From NCBI RefSeq assembly GCF_009789675.1, contig NZ_CP046913.1, forward strand, positions 2,604,001 to 2,668,000: a stretch of DNA of 64,000 nt, written 5' to 3'. The DNA is from Paraburkholderia acidisoli. Lineage in GTDB: Bacteria > Pseudomonadota > Gammaproteobacteria > Burkholderiales > Burkholderiaceae. Both the position numbers and the translations under genes were made by a program. The notes below the pieces were generated by a model. That model saw only the letters and a program-made list of their open reading frames with translations, searched no databases and was not told the DNA's origin. This document shows, in pieces, positions 56,290 to 64,000 of the stretch (its first letter is position 1; every line of letters begins with the position of its first letter).

Positions 56290-56931
56290 TTAAAGCGGGG
56301 GATCGATGGGGCGGCGTGTATGCGCGGCCGGCGCGACCACCCCCATCGAAACAATATACTTGAGCGCGGCGTCGACGGTCATGTCGAGCTCGATCACCTC
56401 GCTCTTGGGTACGATCAGGAAGAAGCCCGACGTGGGGTTCGGCGTGGTCGGCACATACACGCTCACGTGATCTTCCTGAAGATGATTCACCACGTCGCCG
56501 CCCGGAATGCCGGTGAGGAACGCGATCGTCCACGAGCCCTTGCGCGGGTACTCGATCAGGAGCGCCTTGCGAAAGGCGTTGCCGTTGCTCGAAAGCAGTG
56601 TATCGGAAACCTGCTGGATGCTGCCGTACAGCGGCCCGATGAGCGGAATGCGGCGCACCAGCGCGTTCCACCACTCCACCAGCTTCTGGCCGATGAAGTT
56701 GTGCGTGAGCACGCCCACCACGAAGATGAACGCGATGGTGAGCACCGCGCCGAGGCCCGGCAGGCGCACGCCGAACACACGCTCCGGGCGCCACGATTCG
56801 GGCAGCAGCAGGAGCGTCTGGTCCATCGTGCCGATCACGAGGTTCAGCACCCACAGCGTGATGGCCAGCGGCACCAGCACCAGCAGGCCGGTCAGGAACA
56901 CCGATTTGAACGTCGCTTTCTTGATCGTCAT
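56290..56931 (-). CDS. DUF502 membrane protein
   Basis: A 213-residue protein with two membrane helices: SVFLTGLLVLVPLAITLWVL (about residues 10-29) and GAVLTIAFIFVVGVLTHNFI (about 60-80), joined by a short periplasmic loop and followed by a cytoplasmic or periplasmic C-terminal domain with RIPLIGPLYGSIQQVSDTL and SVYVPTTPNPTSGFFLIVP. These are features of DUF502, whose function is unknown. It lies between fmdB-like and aspS genes, a typical Burkholderia and Neisseria arrangement. Confidence 0.92.
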   Translation of the reverse strand: MTIKKATFKSVFLTGLLVLVPLAITLWVLNLVIGTMDQTLLLLPESWRPERVFGVRLPGLGAVLTIAFIFVVGVLTHNFIGQKLVEWWNALVRRIPLIGPLYGSIQQVSDTLLSSNGNAFRKALLIEYPRKGSWTIAFLTGIPGGDVVNHLQEDHVSVYVPTTPNPTSGFFLIVPKSEVIELDMTVDAALKYIVSMGVVAPAAHTRRPIDPPL

Positions 56932-57007
56932 GTATATCGCCGTCGGGGCCGCGCGCGGCGCGGCATCTGCGCGGCGCGACCGGCTGCGGTCACGCCACGG
57001 GTTTTCA

Positions 57008-57361
57008 TCAGGTGGAACTGGCCGAGCCGGAGCCGGCAGCCGGCGCCGCCGGCGCGCTCGCGGCGGCCGGTGCCGCAGCGGCGCTGTCCGAGGCCGGTTT
57101 CGCGTCGCTCGTCGCGGCGCTCTCGCCTGCGGCACCTTCGCTCGTCGCGCCCTTGGCCGCGCCGCTCGCGCCGCCGCTGCCGCCACGGAAATCGGTGACG
57201 TACCAGCCCGAGCCCTTCAGTTGAAAGCCGGCCGCGGTGACCTGCTTGCGAAACGCGTCCGCGCCGCAGCTGGGGCACTGCGTCAGAGGCGCATCGCTAA
57301 TCTTTTGCAGCGCGTCTTTCTGGAAGCCGCACGACTCGCAGCGATAAGCGTAGATCGGCAT
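57008..57361 (-). CDS. FmdB-family zinc-ribbon protein
   Basis: A 117-residue protein. Residues 1-40 form the FmdB zinc ribbon, MPIYAYRCESCGF with a second CPSCG at about 29-33. A short conserved stretch FQLKGSGWYVTDF follows, then about 50 residues of Ala/Ser/Gly low complexity. Named from formamidase regulation, the family has no settled role. It is the first gene of the fmdB-DUF502-aspS run, preceded by a perfect TATAAT. Confidence 0.93.
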   Translation of the reverse strand: MPIYAYRCESCGFQKDALQKISDAPLTQCPSCGADAFRKQVTAAGFQLKGSGWYVTDFRGGSGGASGAAKGATSEGAAGESAATSDAKPASDSAAAAPAAASAPAAPAAGSGSASST

Positions 57362-57721
57362 GATCTCTATCCTGATGAAAATCTGATAATTGCTTGCAAA
57401 GCCTTGAATTATAGCCGCAAACCCGGCTCGCCCCTGGCTTTCGCCGGAGTCGGGGTGGCACAACAGGATCGCCTGCGAGTTTGCGGCTGCAACCGCGCAG
57501 ATGAGGGCGCGATGCGCGCACATCAAGAGTGAACGTGCGCGCGGCGGTCAGCCGGGCTGAGAAAACGGCGTCAGGCGAGCTTCGAACCGCCTTTCGCGAG
57601 GTATCGGCGCAACCCTTGTCGCGCGTTGAAAGCCACCGTGATTAGCGAGCCGATACGGCGCGCCGCGGCTTTCCTGGCCTGTTTTCGGTGTGTCTTCGAC
57701 GGGTTCGGGTCTCGACGCGGC
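57362..57721. promoter_or_regulatory. Intergenic region upstream of the fmdB-DUF502-aspS operon
   Basis: A 360-bp gap between the TPMT-like gene's stop and fmdB. It contains the TATAAT element 47 bp before the fmdB ATG. The remainder is moderate-GC sequence with no repeat, terminator or credible ORF. Confidence 0.4.
57408..57413 (-). promoter_or_regulatory. Candidate -10 element for fmdB
   Basis: A perfect TATAAT on the minus strand, 47 bp upstream of the start codon. The -35 region at 17 bp is not a good match, so a sigma-70 promoter with weak -35 is suggested. Confidence 0.45.
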
Positions 57722-58396
57722 TCACCGCGACTTCACCGCCGCGTCGTTGCGACGCCACACGAGCCAGCGCTCGCGCCCCGCGAACACGGCCAGCGAATCG
57801 GCGACGGCGCGATCTTCGTCGAGCGTGAAATACGGCGCGAGCAGCGCGTCCAGTTCGTCGCGCGCGATCGCGAACGGCGGCCCCTTTTCCGTTTCGCCGA
57901 TAAAGAAGTAGCCCGCCAGCAGCGCGCCCGGCGCCATCAGTTCGGCCATGCGCGGCGCGTAGCTCGCGCGCATGGCTCTGGGCAACGCGCACAGGAACGC
58001 GCGCTCGTACACCCAGTCCGGCGCGAACGGCGGCGCGTACTTGTAGAAGTCGGCCTGCTCGACCACGCCCGCGTACGGACCGAGCGCCGCTTGCGCGCTC
58101 GCGACGGCCTGCGGCGCGAAGTCGATGGCGCGCACCGCGCGGCCGCGCTCGGCCAGCCAGCCCGCTTCCCACGCGTTGCCGCAGCCGGGAATCAGCACGG
58201 CGGCATGGGGATGCGCGGCCGCGAACGCCGTGAAGTCCTGCTGCACGCCGGCCTGGTCCCACGGCGTGAAGCCGCGCACGAAGCGCTCGTCCCAGAACGC
58301 GGGCTGCGAGGGGTCGCGGCTTTCGAACGCGGGCGGCGCGGGATCGGTCGCGGGTGGGGTCGCGGGTACGTTCGGCTCGCGGGTCGGATCGCTCAT
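57722..58396 (-). CDS. TPMT-family class I SAM methyltransferase
   Basis: A 224-residue methyltransferase of the thiopurine S-methyltransferase family. FWDERFVRGFTPWDQAGV near residue 35 is the family signature; the SAM site begins VLIPGCGNAWEAGWLAERG and FAPDWVYERAFLCALP follows. Bacterial members may methylate tellurite, selenite, thiocyanate or other small anions; the substrate cannot be read. ATG 58396 has AGGAG 7 bp before it. Probably the last gene transcribed in this minus-strand stretch after ubiB (gap 119 bp). Confidence 0.85.
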   Translation of the reverse strand: MSDPTREPNVPATPPATDPAPPAFESRDPSQPAFWDERFVRGFTPWDQAGVQQDFTAFAAAHPHAAVLIPGCGNAWEAGWLAERGRAVRAIDFAPQAVASAQAALGPYAGVVEQADFYKYAPPFAPDWVYERAFLCALPRAMRASYAPRMAELMAPGALLAGYFFIGETEKGPPFAIARDELDALLAPYFTLDEDRAVADSLAVFAGRERWLVWRRNDAAVKSR

Positions 58397-58515
58397 CGTC
58401 TCACTCCTTGTCGTTGGGCCGGTCGTGCGCGGTTGTCTCATCCATCGACATCGACTGACCGCATCGGCGACGCGCTTCAACCGCACGCCTCAACCGTACG
58501 CTTCAGCCGCGCACA

Positions 58516-60093
58516 TCAACCGCCATAAGCAAACGCCATCCACATCCGCGCCGCCACCATGCCGACGCCCACCGCCACGCCGAACACCAGCAGCCCTTGC
58601 AGCAGCCGGTTGGTGCGGCGCTGCTCGGCGAGAATCTGGCGGATGGTCTCGTCGCCGGCGATATGCGAAGGCTCCTGCCGGTGCAGCAGCGCCTGATGCA
58701 CGAGGCGCGGCAGCTGCGGCAGCGTCTTGCTCCACTGCGGCGCCTCGATCTTGAAGCGCTCGTACCAGCCGCGCAGACCGATCTGCTCCGTCATCCACCG
58801 CTCCAGATACGGCTTGGCCGTTTTCCAGAGGTCGAGTTCGGGATCGAGCGAGCGGCCGAGCCCTTCCACGTTGAGCATGGTCTTTTGCAGCAGCACGAGC
58901 TGCGGCTGGATTTCCACGTTGAAGCGCCGCGAAGTCTGGAACAGGCGCAGCAGCACCTGACCGAGCGAAATGTCCTTGAGCGCGCGGTCGAAGTACGGTT
59001 CGCACACGGCGCGAATCGCGCTTTCCAGCTCCTCCACGCGCGTGTTGGGCGGCACCCAGCCCGACTCGATATGCAAGGTGGCCACGCGGTGATAGTCGCG
59101 CTTGAAGAACGCGAGGAAGTTCTGCGCGAGATAGTTCTTGTCGAAGTCCGAGAGCGCCCCGACGATGCCGAAGTCCAGCGCGATATAGCGGCCGAAATGC
59201 GCGGGATCGAGACTCACCTGGATGTTGCCGGGATGCATGTCGGCGTGGAAAAAGCCGTCGCGGAACACCTGGGTGAAAAAGATCTCCACGCCTTCGCGCG
59301 CGAGCTTCGGAATGTCCACGCCCGCCGCGCGCAGCTTGTCGACCTGGCTGATCGGCACGCCGACCATGCGCTCCATCACCAGCACGTTGGGCGTGCTGAA
59401 CTCCCAGTACATCTCAGGCACGAGCAGCAGATCGAGGCCCGCGAAGTTGCGGCGCAACTGGCTGCCGTTGGCGGCCTCGCGCATCAGGTCGAGTTCGTCG
59501 TGCAGATATTTGTCGAATTCCGCGACCACTTCGCGCGGCTTCAGCCGCTTGCCGTCGGCCCATAAACGTTCGGCCCACACGGCAATGTCGCGCAGCAGCG
59601 CGAGGTCGGAATCGATCACCGGCCGCATGTTCGGCCGCAGCACCTTCACGGCAACCGGCTTGCCCGCGTGCTGACCCGACTTCACCTTCGCGAAGTGCAC
59701 CTGCGCGATCGACGCGCTCGCCACCGGCGTGCGCTCGAATTCGTCGAACAGCGTATCAACAGGCGCGCCCAGCGACTTTTCGACAATGCCGATCGCCACG
59801 TTCGAGTCGAACGGCGGCACCTGATCCTGCAGGCGCGCGAGTTCAACGGCGATGTCGAGCGGCAGCAGGTCGCGGCGCGTGGACAGCACCTGGCCGAACT
59901 TCACGAAGATCGGGCCGAGGCTTTCGAGCGCGAGCCGCAAACGCACGCCGGGCGGTTGATCGAACTTGCGGCCGATCGTGGTGATGCGAAGCAGCAGGCG
60001 CACGCGCCGGTCGTTGATGCGGCTCAGCATCATCTCGTCGAGGCCGAAACGGATGACGGTGAAAAAAATCTTGAGGAAACGCAGGAAACGCAT
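58516..60093 (-). CDS. ubiB: Ubiquinone biosynthesis regulatory kinase-like protein UbiB
   Basis: A 525-residue ABC1/ADCK-family atypical kinase required for ubiquinone synthesis. The hallmark [15 protein letters not shown] (KxGQ motif) lies at about residues 54-68; [22 protein letters not shown] and ALDFGIVG are kinase-like elements. Two C-terminal membrane helices end the protein ([19 protein letters not shown]). Downstream of ubiJ by 18 bp. Confidence 0.96.
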   Translation of the reverse strand: MRFLRFLKIFFTVIRFGLDEMMLSRINDRRVRLLLRITTIGRKFDQPPGVRLRLALESLGPIFVKFGQVLSTRRDLLPLDIAVELARLQDQVPPFDSNVAIGIVEKSLGAPVDTLFDEFERTPVASASIAQVHFAKVKSGQHAGKPVAVKVLRPNMRPVIDSDLALLRDIAVWAERLWADGKRLKPREVVAEFDKYLHDELDLMREAANGSQLRRNFAGLDLLLVPEMYWEFSTPNVLVMERMVGVPISQVDKLRAAGVDIPKLAREGVEIFFTQVFRDGFFHADMHPGNIQVSLDPAHFGRYIALDFGIVGALSDFDKNYLAQNFLAFFKRDYHRVATLHIESGWVPPNTRVEELESAIRAVCEPYFDRALKDISLGQVLLRLFQTSRRFNVEIQPQLVLLQKTMLNVEGLGRSLDPELDLWKTAKPYLERWMTEQIGLRGWYERFKIEAPQWSKTLPQLPRLVHQALLHRQEPSHIAGDETIRQILAEQRRTNRLLQGLLVFGVAVGVGMVAARMWMAFAYGG

Positions 60094-60111
60094 GTCTGGG
60101 AGGCCTGTTGA

Positions 60112-60753
60112 CTAGCGCGAGCCGCGCGGCGCGGCGTTTGCCGCCGCGCCGCCGGCCCCGGTTTTTTGTTCGAGGCGCTCGATGCGCTTTTCCACGCGCG
60201 CCAGCGCATCGCGGGCGCGCGCGAGTTCTTCGTTGAAGCTGTCCAGCTCGACGCGCCGCACGAGCTGCGGATTTTCGTCTAGCAGATATTCGGTGACGGA
60301 GCCGAGCACGTTGCGCCCCGTGCGCAACGCCTGTTCGCTCGCGGCACGCGCGAGCGACGCGAGGCGCGCCGCCGGCGCGTCGCCGATCACGCGCGCGAGA
60401 TCTTCCTCGGGCTCCCAGCGCAGATGCTCGGCGAGCTTGCCGATCACCTGCGCGAACTCGGCGTCGCCCTCGATCTTGACGTGCTTCATCACGGCCGACT
60501 GGCCGCCCTGCACGAACGACGAGAACGCGCCCGCAGGCAGCGAAAGCGCAACGTCGACCTGCGCGGCGTCGTGATCCTTAACGGCGCTCAGGTAACCGTC
60601 CGGCTGAACCAGCAGCGTGAGCACGACGGGCGGACAAGCCAGCCGCGCCGTCTTGCCGGCATAGGGAGCGAGGCGATCGCGAGCCCACGATTCGCGGGCG
60701 AGCAGGTGATTGACAGCGGCAGCGAAGGGCTTGGCGGCGAGAGTCATCGGCAT
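60112..60753 (-). CDS. ubiJ: Ubiquinone biosynthesis accessory factor UbiJ (SCP2 domain)
   Basis: A 213-residue protein with an N-terminal SCP2-type lipid-binding domain (to about residue 110: VVLTLLVQPDGYLSAV, VALSLPAGAFSSFVQGG) and a C-terminal coiled coil that is Arg/Glu-rich (ELARARDALARVEKRIERLE). UbiJ organises the soluble ubiquinone metabolon with UbiK. Start ATG 60753, or 60747. No clear ribosome site is visible because the region just upstream is the T-rich tail of a terminator hairpin. Confidence 0.9.
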   Translation of the reverse strand: MPMTLAAKPFAAAVNHLLARESWARDRLAPYAGKTARLACPPVVLTLLVQPDGYLSAVKDHDAAQVDVALSLPAGAFSSFVQGGQSAVMKHVKIEGDAEFAQVIGKLAEHLRWEPEEDLARVIGDAPAARLASLARAASEQALRTGRNVLGSVTEYLLDENPQLVRRVELDSFNEELARARDALARVEKRIERLEQKTGAGGAAANAAPRGSR

Positions 60754-60756
60754 GAA

Positions 60757-60793
60757 ATAAGAAAACCCGCACGGGCAACAGCCCGGGCGGGTT
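60757..60793 (-). terminator. Rho-independent terminator in the ubiJ leader
   Basis: On the minus strand AACCCGCCCGGGC, loop TGTT, GCCCGTGCGGGTT form a long stem with one mismatch, followed by TTTTCTTATTT. It ends only about 4 bp before the ubiJ start codon and should stop transcripts from the Tim44-domain gene upstream. Confidence 0.85.
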
Positions 60794-60916
60794 CCTATTG
60801 TAGCGTTGGCGACGTAGGATCGCGCCGCCGCCCGGCCTTGTCGGGGAGCCTCCGCCGGCTATGCGCGCCGATTAGCGCCCCGTGCGGCGCGCAGCCGCAC
60901 CGGACGCGCACGGCGC

Positions 60917-61942
60917 TCAGTGCGACGTGACCTGCTGGATGCCCGCGAGCAGCCAGCCTTCGCCGGAGCCGCGCGACTTCGAGAGATTCCACACTTCCGT
61001 GAACGGCTCGGCGGGCACGCCCATGCCTTCGCGGATCAGGCCCGAGAAGCGCACGCTCGCGAGATAGTCGTTGCCGCGCTCTTCCACGGCCAGCAGGTCG
61101 GCGTTGAGCTGCACGACGTCGGTCTGGTTCGGCTGCGGACCGCGCCCCGCGAGATCGACGCGAATTTCGGCGAACATTTCGGGCGTGGTGAATTCGCGGA
61201 TGTCGTCCATATTGCCCGCGTCCCATGCGGCCTGGAGTCGCACGAAGTAGACCTTGGCGTTGCGCACGAAGGTTTCCGTGTCGAAACCGGCCGGCACGGC
61301 GGGCGGCGTGTCGATCTGCGGCGTGGTGAGCGGGTTCGCCTCGGGCGCGAGATATTGGCCCGTGGCCGGCGCGCTATAGCTCGGTTCCGAAGGCCGATAA
61401 CCCGACGACTGGTTCAGCATGCCGCCCGAACCCGCCGATCCAGGATACCCACCGCCACCACCGGTTTGATACGCCGGTTCGGCCGCGCGGCGGCGGCTCG
61501 CGATCTTGCGGATCAGCCAGATGGCGATAAAGGCGATGAGCGCGATGATGATCATGTTCGCCATGGCGCCCGCGAACGCTTCGCCCAGGCCGAAGTGCGA
61601 GAGCAGCGCCGCGATGCCGAGACCCGCCGCGAGACCCGCGATGGGCCCGAGCCAGCGGTTGCGCGCCGGGGCGGCCGCAGGCGTGGGCGCCGGCGCGGCC
61701 GGTGCGCGCTGGGCGCCGGCCTGCTGCGTGGGACTGGGTTGTGCCGGCGGCGGCGTGGTGCTGCGCTGCGAGGCCACCGAAGACTGACGGCCGAAGCTGC
61801 GGCCGCCGCCCATGCGGCGCGCCTCGGCGTCGAGCGACGCGAGGCTGCCGGCGACGATCGCGCCGATCACGGCCAGGGTTCCGATCCGCCTGGCCCACGA
61901 CATTGAAAGCTTTCTGGAAGCATTGGTTCGGGGCTCAGACAT
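60917..61942 (-). CDS. Tim44-domain membrane protein
   Basis: A 341-residue protein. An N-terminal helix (about residues 17-35, IGTLAVIGAIVAGSLASLD) is probably a signal anchor, followed by Arg/Gly- and Pro/Ala-rich sequence (RRMGGGRSFGRQSS), two further helices (about 95-110 and 128-146, AFAGAMANMIIIALIAF) and a C-terminal Tim44-like domain (about 210-341). Tim44-like domains in bacteria bind lipid or protein partners; no function is established. It lies between ubiE and ubiJ, separated from ubiJ by a terminator. Confidence 0.88.
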   Translation of the reverse strand: MSEPRTNASRKLSMSWARRIGTLAVIGAIVAGSLASLDAEARRMGGGRSFGRQSSVASQRSTTPPPAQPSPTQQAGAQRAPAAPAPTPAAAPARNRWLGPIAGLAAGLGIAALLSHFGLGEAFAGAMANMIIIALIAFIAIWLIRKIASRRRAAEPAYQTGGGGGYPGSAGSGGMLNQSSGYRPSEPSYSAPATGQYLAPEANPLTTPQIDTPPAVPAGFDTETFVRNAKVYFVRLQAAWDAGNMDDIREFTTPEMFAEIRVDLAGRGPQPNQTDVVQLNADLLAVEERGNDYLASVRFSGLIREGMGVPAEPFTEVWNLSKSRGSGEGWLLAGIQQVTSH

Positions 61943-61978
61943 GGCGAAAATTCCTTTAAAGACAGAGATTTGGGAACA

Positions 61979-62710
61979 CTAATACTTTGTACCGACGTGT
62001 AAGGCTACCACGCCAGCTGACAAATTGTAATATTTGACGGCGTCGAGGCCGACTTGTTCCATCATCGTCTTGAGGGTTTCCTGATCGGGATGCATGCGGA
62101 TCGACTCCGCAAGGTAGCGATAGCTTTCGGCGTCCTGCGCGAAGCGCTCGCCAAGCCACGGCAGCACCTTGAACGAATAGACGTCGTAAGCCTTCTTGAG
62201 CGGGTCCCAGACCTTCGAGAATTCGAGCACGAGCAGGCGGCCGCCCGGCTTGAGCACGCGGCGCATTTCGGCGAGCGCGGCATCTTTATGCGTCATGTTG
62301 CGCAGGCCGAAGGCGACCGTCACCACGTCGAAGTAATTGTCCGGAAACGGAATTTTCTCGGCATCGCAGAGCAGCGCGGGCGTGATCACGCCCTTGTCGA
62401 TGAGCCGGTCGCGGCCCACGCGCAGCATCGACTCGTTGATGTCGGTGTGCCAGACCTCGCCGCTCGGGCCCGCCTTTTTCGCGAACGCCATGGAAAGGTC
62501 GCCGGTGCCGCCCGCGATATCGAGCACCTTCGCGCCAGGCCGCACGTTCGCCTGCGCGATCGTGAACGCCTTCCACGCGCGGTGCAGCCCGCCCGACATC
62601 AGATCGTTCATCAGGTCGTAGTTCGAGGCGACCGAGTGGAACACGCCGGCCACCTTCTTCGCCTTGTCCTGTTCGTCGACTGTCTGATAGCCGAAGTGGG
62701 TTTTGCTCAT
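61979..62710 (-). CDS. ubiE: Demethylmenaquinone/2-methoxy-6-polyprenyl-1,4-benzoquinol methyltransferase
   Basis: A 243-residue class I SAM methyltransferase of ubiquinone and menaquinone synthesis. [20 protein letters not shown] leads the protein, [20 protein letters not shown] is the SAM site, and [19 protein letters not shown] and [10 protein letters not shown] are family motifs. Intact and normal length. First gene of the ubiE-Tim44-ubiJ-ubiB run. Confidence 0.97.
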   Translation of the reverse strand: MSKTHFGYQTVDEQDKAKKVAGVFHSVASNYDLMNDLMSGGLHRAWKAFTIAQANVRPGAKVLDIAGGTGDLSMAFAKKAGPSGEVWHTDINESMLRVGRDRLIDKGVITPALLCDAEKIPFPDNYFDVVTVAFGLRNMTHKDAALAEMRRVLKPGGRLLVLEFSKVWDPLKKAYDVYSFKVLPWLGERFAQDAESYRYLAESIRMHPDQETLKTMMEQVGLDAVKYYNLSAGVVALHVGTKY

Positions 62711-62801
62711 CGCGCTCGTCCTTTCGCGGAGGGTGTTCTGTGAGATTACGCCGCCTCGTGCGTAGGCGTTCGGCGGCGGGGCAGGATCGTATCAGGAAGC
62801 G

Positions 62802-63224
62802 TCAGTGGCAGTGGCCGTGCCCGGCACCGCCGGCTGCCGCGGCCGCCATCGGCGCGTCGCGCTCGACGCCCGCTGCCTTGAGTCTGGCGAAATAATCGGC
62901 CCAGAGTTCGTCCTGGCGCGTGGCCAGGTCGTAAAGCTGGTCCCATGAATAGATGCCGGTGTTGTGGCCGTCCGAGAACGTGGGTTGCAGCGCGTAGTGG
63001 CCCACGGCTTCGAGCGCCGTGATCGTCACCTCGCGCTTGCCGGTTTGCAGCGTTTCCTGGCCGGGACCGTGGCCGCGCACTTCGGCGGAAGGCGAATACA
63101 CGCGCATCAACTCGAACGGAATACGATAGCTCGCGCCGTTCGCGTACTGGAGCTCGAGCACGCGGGACACGGCGTGTACGACGATGCCGGTCGGCACCGG
63201 GGTATCGGCTTTCAATCCACTCAT
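62802..63224 (-). CDS. DUF971 (GBBH-like N-terminal domain) protein
   Basis: A 140-residue protein. The DUF971 domain (about residues 12-105) includes LELQYANGASYRIPFELMRVYSPSA read in two parts, and the end SDGHNTGIYSWDQLYDLAT, characteristic of this small domain that also begins gamma-butyrobetaine hydroxylases. The C-terminal tail GGAGHGHCH is His/Cys-rich and could bind a metal. It is commonly next to ubiE in proteobacteria. Function unknown; ATG 63224 is preferred over an upstream one at 63272. Confidence 0.9.
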   Translation of the reverse strand: MSGLKADTPVPTGIVVHAVSRVLELQYANGASYRIPFELMRVYSPSAEVRGHGPGQETLQTGKREVTITALEAVGHYALQPTFSDGHNTGIYSWDQLYDLATRQDELWADYFARLKAAGVERDAPMAAAAAGGAGHGHCH

Positions 63225-63300
63225 GGTCCTTCCTGATCGTTGTAAGGCGTCGAAGTCACGTGCCGAAGTCACGTGCGATGCAGCGGCAAAGGCGCGCGGC

Positions 63301-63732
63301 TCAGGCGAGCGCCTGGTCGATTTCCTGGCGCACCGCCTCGCGCAGCAGCGTGGCCTGGGCGCGGCGCTGGCCGAGCATGGCCTCGGAGACCGTGCGCTGG
63401 CGCGGCGCCCACACGGGCAGCGGGAAATGCGCGTCGTTGGTGAAGCGCGGGATCACGTGCCAGTGCACGTGCGGGACCTGATTGCCGAGGCTCGCGAGAT
63501 TCACCTTCGAAGGCTGCATGACGCGGCGCAGCGCACGCTCCGTCGCGTACACCACGCGCATCAGATGATCCCGGTCGGCAGCGGCGAGATCCGAGAATTC
63601 CGCCACGTGCGCATGCCAGATGACCCGGCAAAAGCCCGGATAGTCGACTTCATTCGTTGCCAGCACGACGCGCAGGCGCTCGTCCTGCCACAGCACGTCG
63701 CCGCCTTCCTCTTTGCAGAATACGCATTCCAT
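63301..63732 (-). CDS. HIT-family nucleotide-binding protein
   Basis: A 143-residue histidine-triad protein. The triad HVHWHVIPRF (H-x-H-x-H) sits at about residues 94-103 and the N-terminus CVFCKEEGGDVLW has a CxxC that may hold zinc. HIT proteins hydrolyse or transfer nucleotides such as adenosine phosphoramidates or Ap4A; the substrate is not determined. It lies between a large oxidoreductase gene and DUF971. Confidence 0.93.
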   Translation of the reverse strand: MECVFCKEEGGDVLWQDERLRVVLATNEVDYPGFCRVIWHAHVAEFSDLAAADRDHLMRVVYATERALRRVMQPSKVNLASLGNQVPHVHWHVIPRFTNDAHFPLPVWAPRQRTVSEAMLGQRRAQATLLREAVRQEIDQALA

Positions 63733-63774
63733 CGTCGTCCTCGAACCCGTGTCACCGAACCTTGAGGCGTGCCA

Positions 63775-64000
63775 TTAAACCAGCACGCGCTCGATTCCGC
63801 CATGGTTGGCCTTGCTCACGTAGTCGGCCATCCAGTTCTCGCCGAGCACGTGGCGCGCGATCTCCACCACGATGTAGTCGGCTTCGATGCTGGCGTCTTC
63901 GTTGTAGCGCGACAGACCTTGCAGGCACGACGGGCAGCTCGTGAGGATCTTCACGTCCTGCGCCGTGCCCTGCCCGTTCGCTTCCTCGGGCGTGGCCGCC
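63775..64000 (-). CDS. C-terminal end of an FAD-linked oxidoreductase with Fe-S/CCG domain (partial)
   Basis: Only the last 75 residues are in the window. VKILTSCPSCLQGLSRYNED holds the end of a cysteine-rich CCG-type domain, and GENWMADYVSKANHGGIERVLV is the C-terminus. This matches what I recall of the very large DUF3683 FAD/Fe-S oxidoreductases (glycolate-oxidase-like) beside HIT genes in Burkholderia. The symbol and reaction are left open. Confidence 0.65.
   Translation of the reverse strand, partial: AATPEEANGQGTAQDVKILTSCPSCLQGLSRYNEDASIEADYIVVEIARHVLGENWMADYVSKANHGGIERVLV

Noticed and set aside
1..64000. CRISPR arrays, tRNA or rRNA genes
   Set aside because: No spaced identical repeats of CRISPR type and no tRNA- or rRNA-like sequence were noticed; the short tandem repeats have no spacers.

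Overview
The window is a high-GC chromosomal segment from a betaproteobacterium of the order Burkholderiales, most likely Paraburkholderia, Burkholderia or Caballeronia. This rests on protein resemblance and gene order recalled from that group (ubiE/ubiJ/ubiB, surA/pdxA/rsmA beside lptD, amgK/murU, the csgG-DUF4810 lipoprotein pair), not on a database search. Almost all of it is ordinary core chromosome. The one clearly accessory block is a polysaccharide locus at about 10.3-25.1 kb. No tRNA, rRNA, CRISPR array, insertion sequence or prophage gene is visible.

Layout: 1-990 holds an outer-membrane lipoprotein pair on the minus strand. 1340-10223 is a plus-strand run of envelope and housekeeping genes: corC, lnt, glyQ, glyS, gmhB, plsC and a YgjP-type metallopeptidase. 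10328-25090 encodes a Wzx/Wzy-type exopolysaccharide. Its minus-strand operon starts with a WcaJ-like initiating transferase, then wza, wzb, wzc, wecB, wecC, wzx, a GT4 glycosyltransferase, the polymerase, a second GT4, a WecG/TagA-type transferase and a secreted heparin-lyase-like protein; a hexapeptide acetyltransferase gene converges on it. WecB and WecC imply N-acetylmannosaminuronic acid in the polymer. The distal assembly genes (about 10.2-17.3 kb) are strikingly AT-rich, while wcaJ to wecC look more like the host, which suggests a modular, laterally exchanged serotype segment behind a stable export module. A 700-bp AT-rich leader with inverted repeats precedes the operon.

25.8-38.3 kb carries gloA, panE, an EamA exporter, the minus-strand lptD-surA-pdxA-rsmA cluster (outer-membrane biogenesis with vitamin B6 and rRNA methylation), divergent amgK-murU (cell-wall sugar recycling) and an Atm1-type ABC exporter. 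38.6-44.7 kb carries an acyl-CoA thioesterase, a 1303-residue PAS/GGDEF/EAL protein with a long alanine-rich periplasmic insert, and a divergent pair of a nitrate-reductase-associated protein and fdhD. 44.75-51.9 kb is a beta-oxidation operon (TetR regulator, acyl-CoA dehydrogenase, FadN-type fused dehydrogenase/hydratase, thiolase, enoyl-CoA hydratase) with a perfect TetR-like operator upstream. 52.2-57.4 kb has a cardiolipin synthase, nudB, aspS, a DUF502 membrane protein and an FmdB zinc ribbon. 57.7-63.7 kb has a TPMT-like methyltransferase and the ubiquinone cluster ubiE-(Tim44)-ubiJ-ubiB, then DUF971 and HIT proteins and the end of a large FAD/Fe-S oxidoreductase.

No wholly new multi-gene system is evident. 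The items most worth checking are the polysaccharide locus with its own lyase, the alanine-rich insert of the cyclic-di-GMP protein, the operator before the beta-oxidation operon, a terminator placed in the ubiJ leader, and several short-period (9, 11 and 12 bp) tandem repeats in or beside genes.
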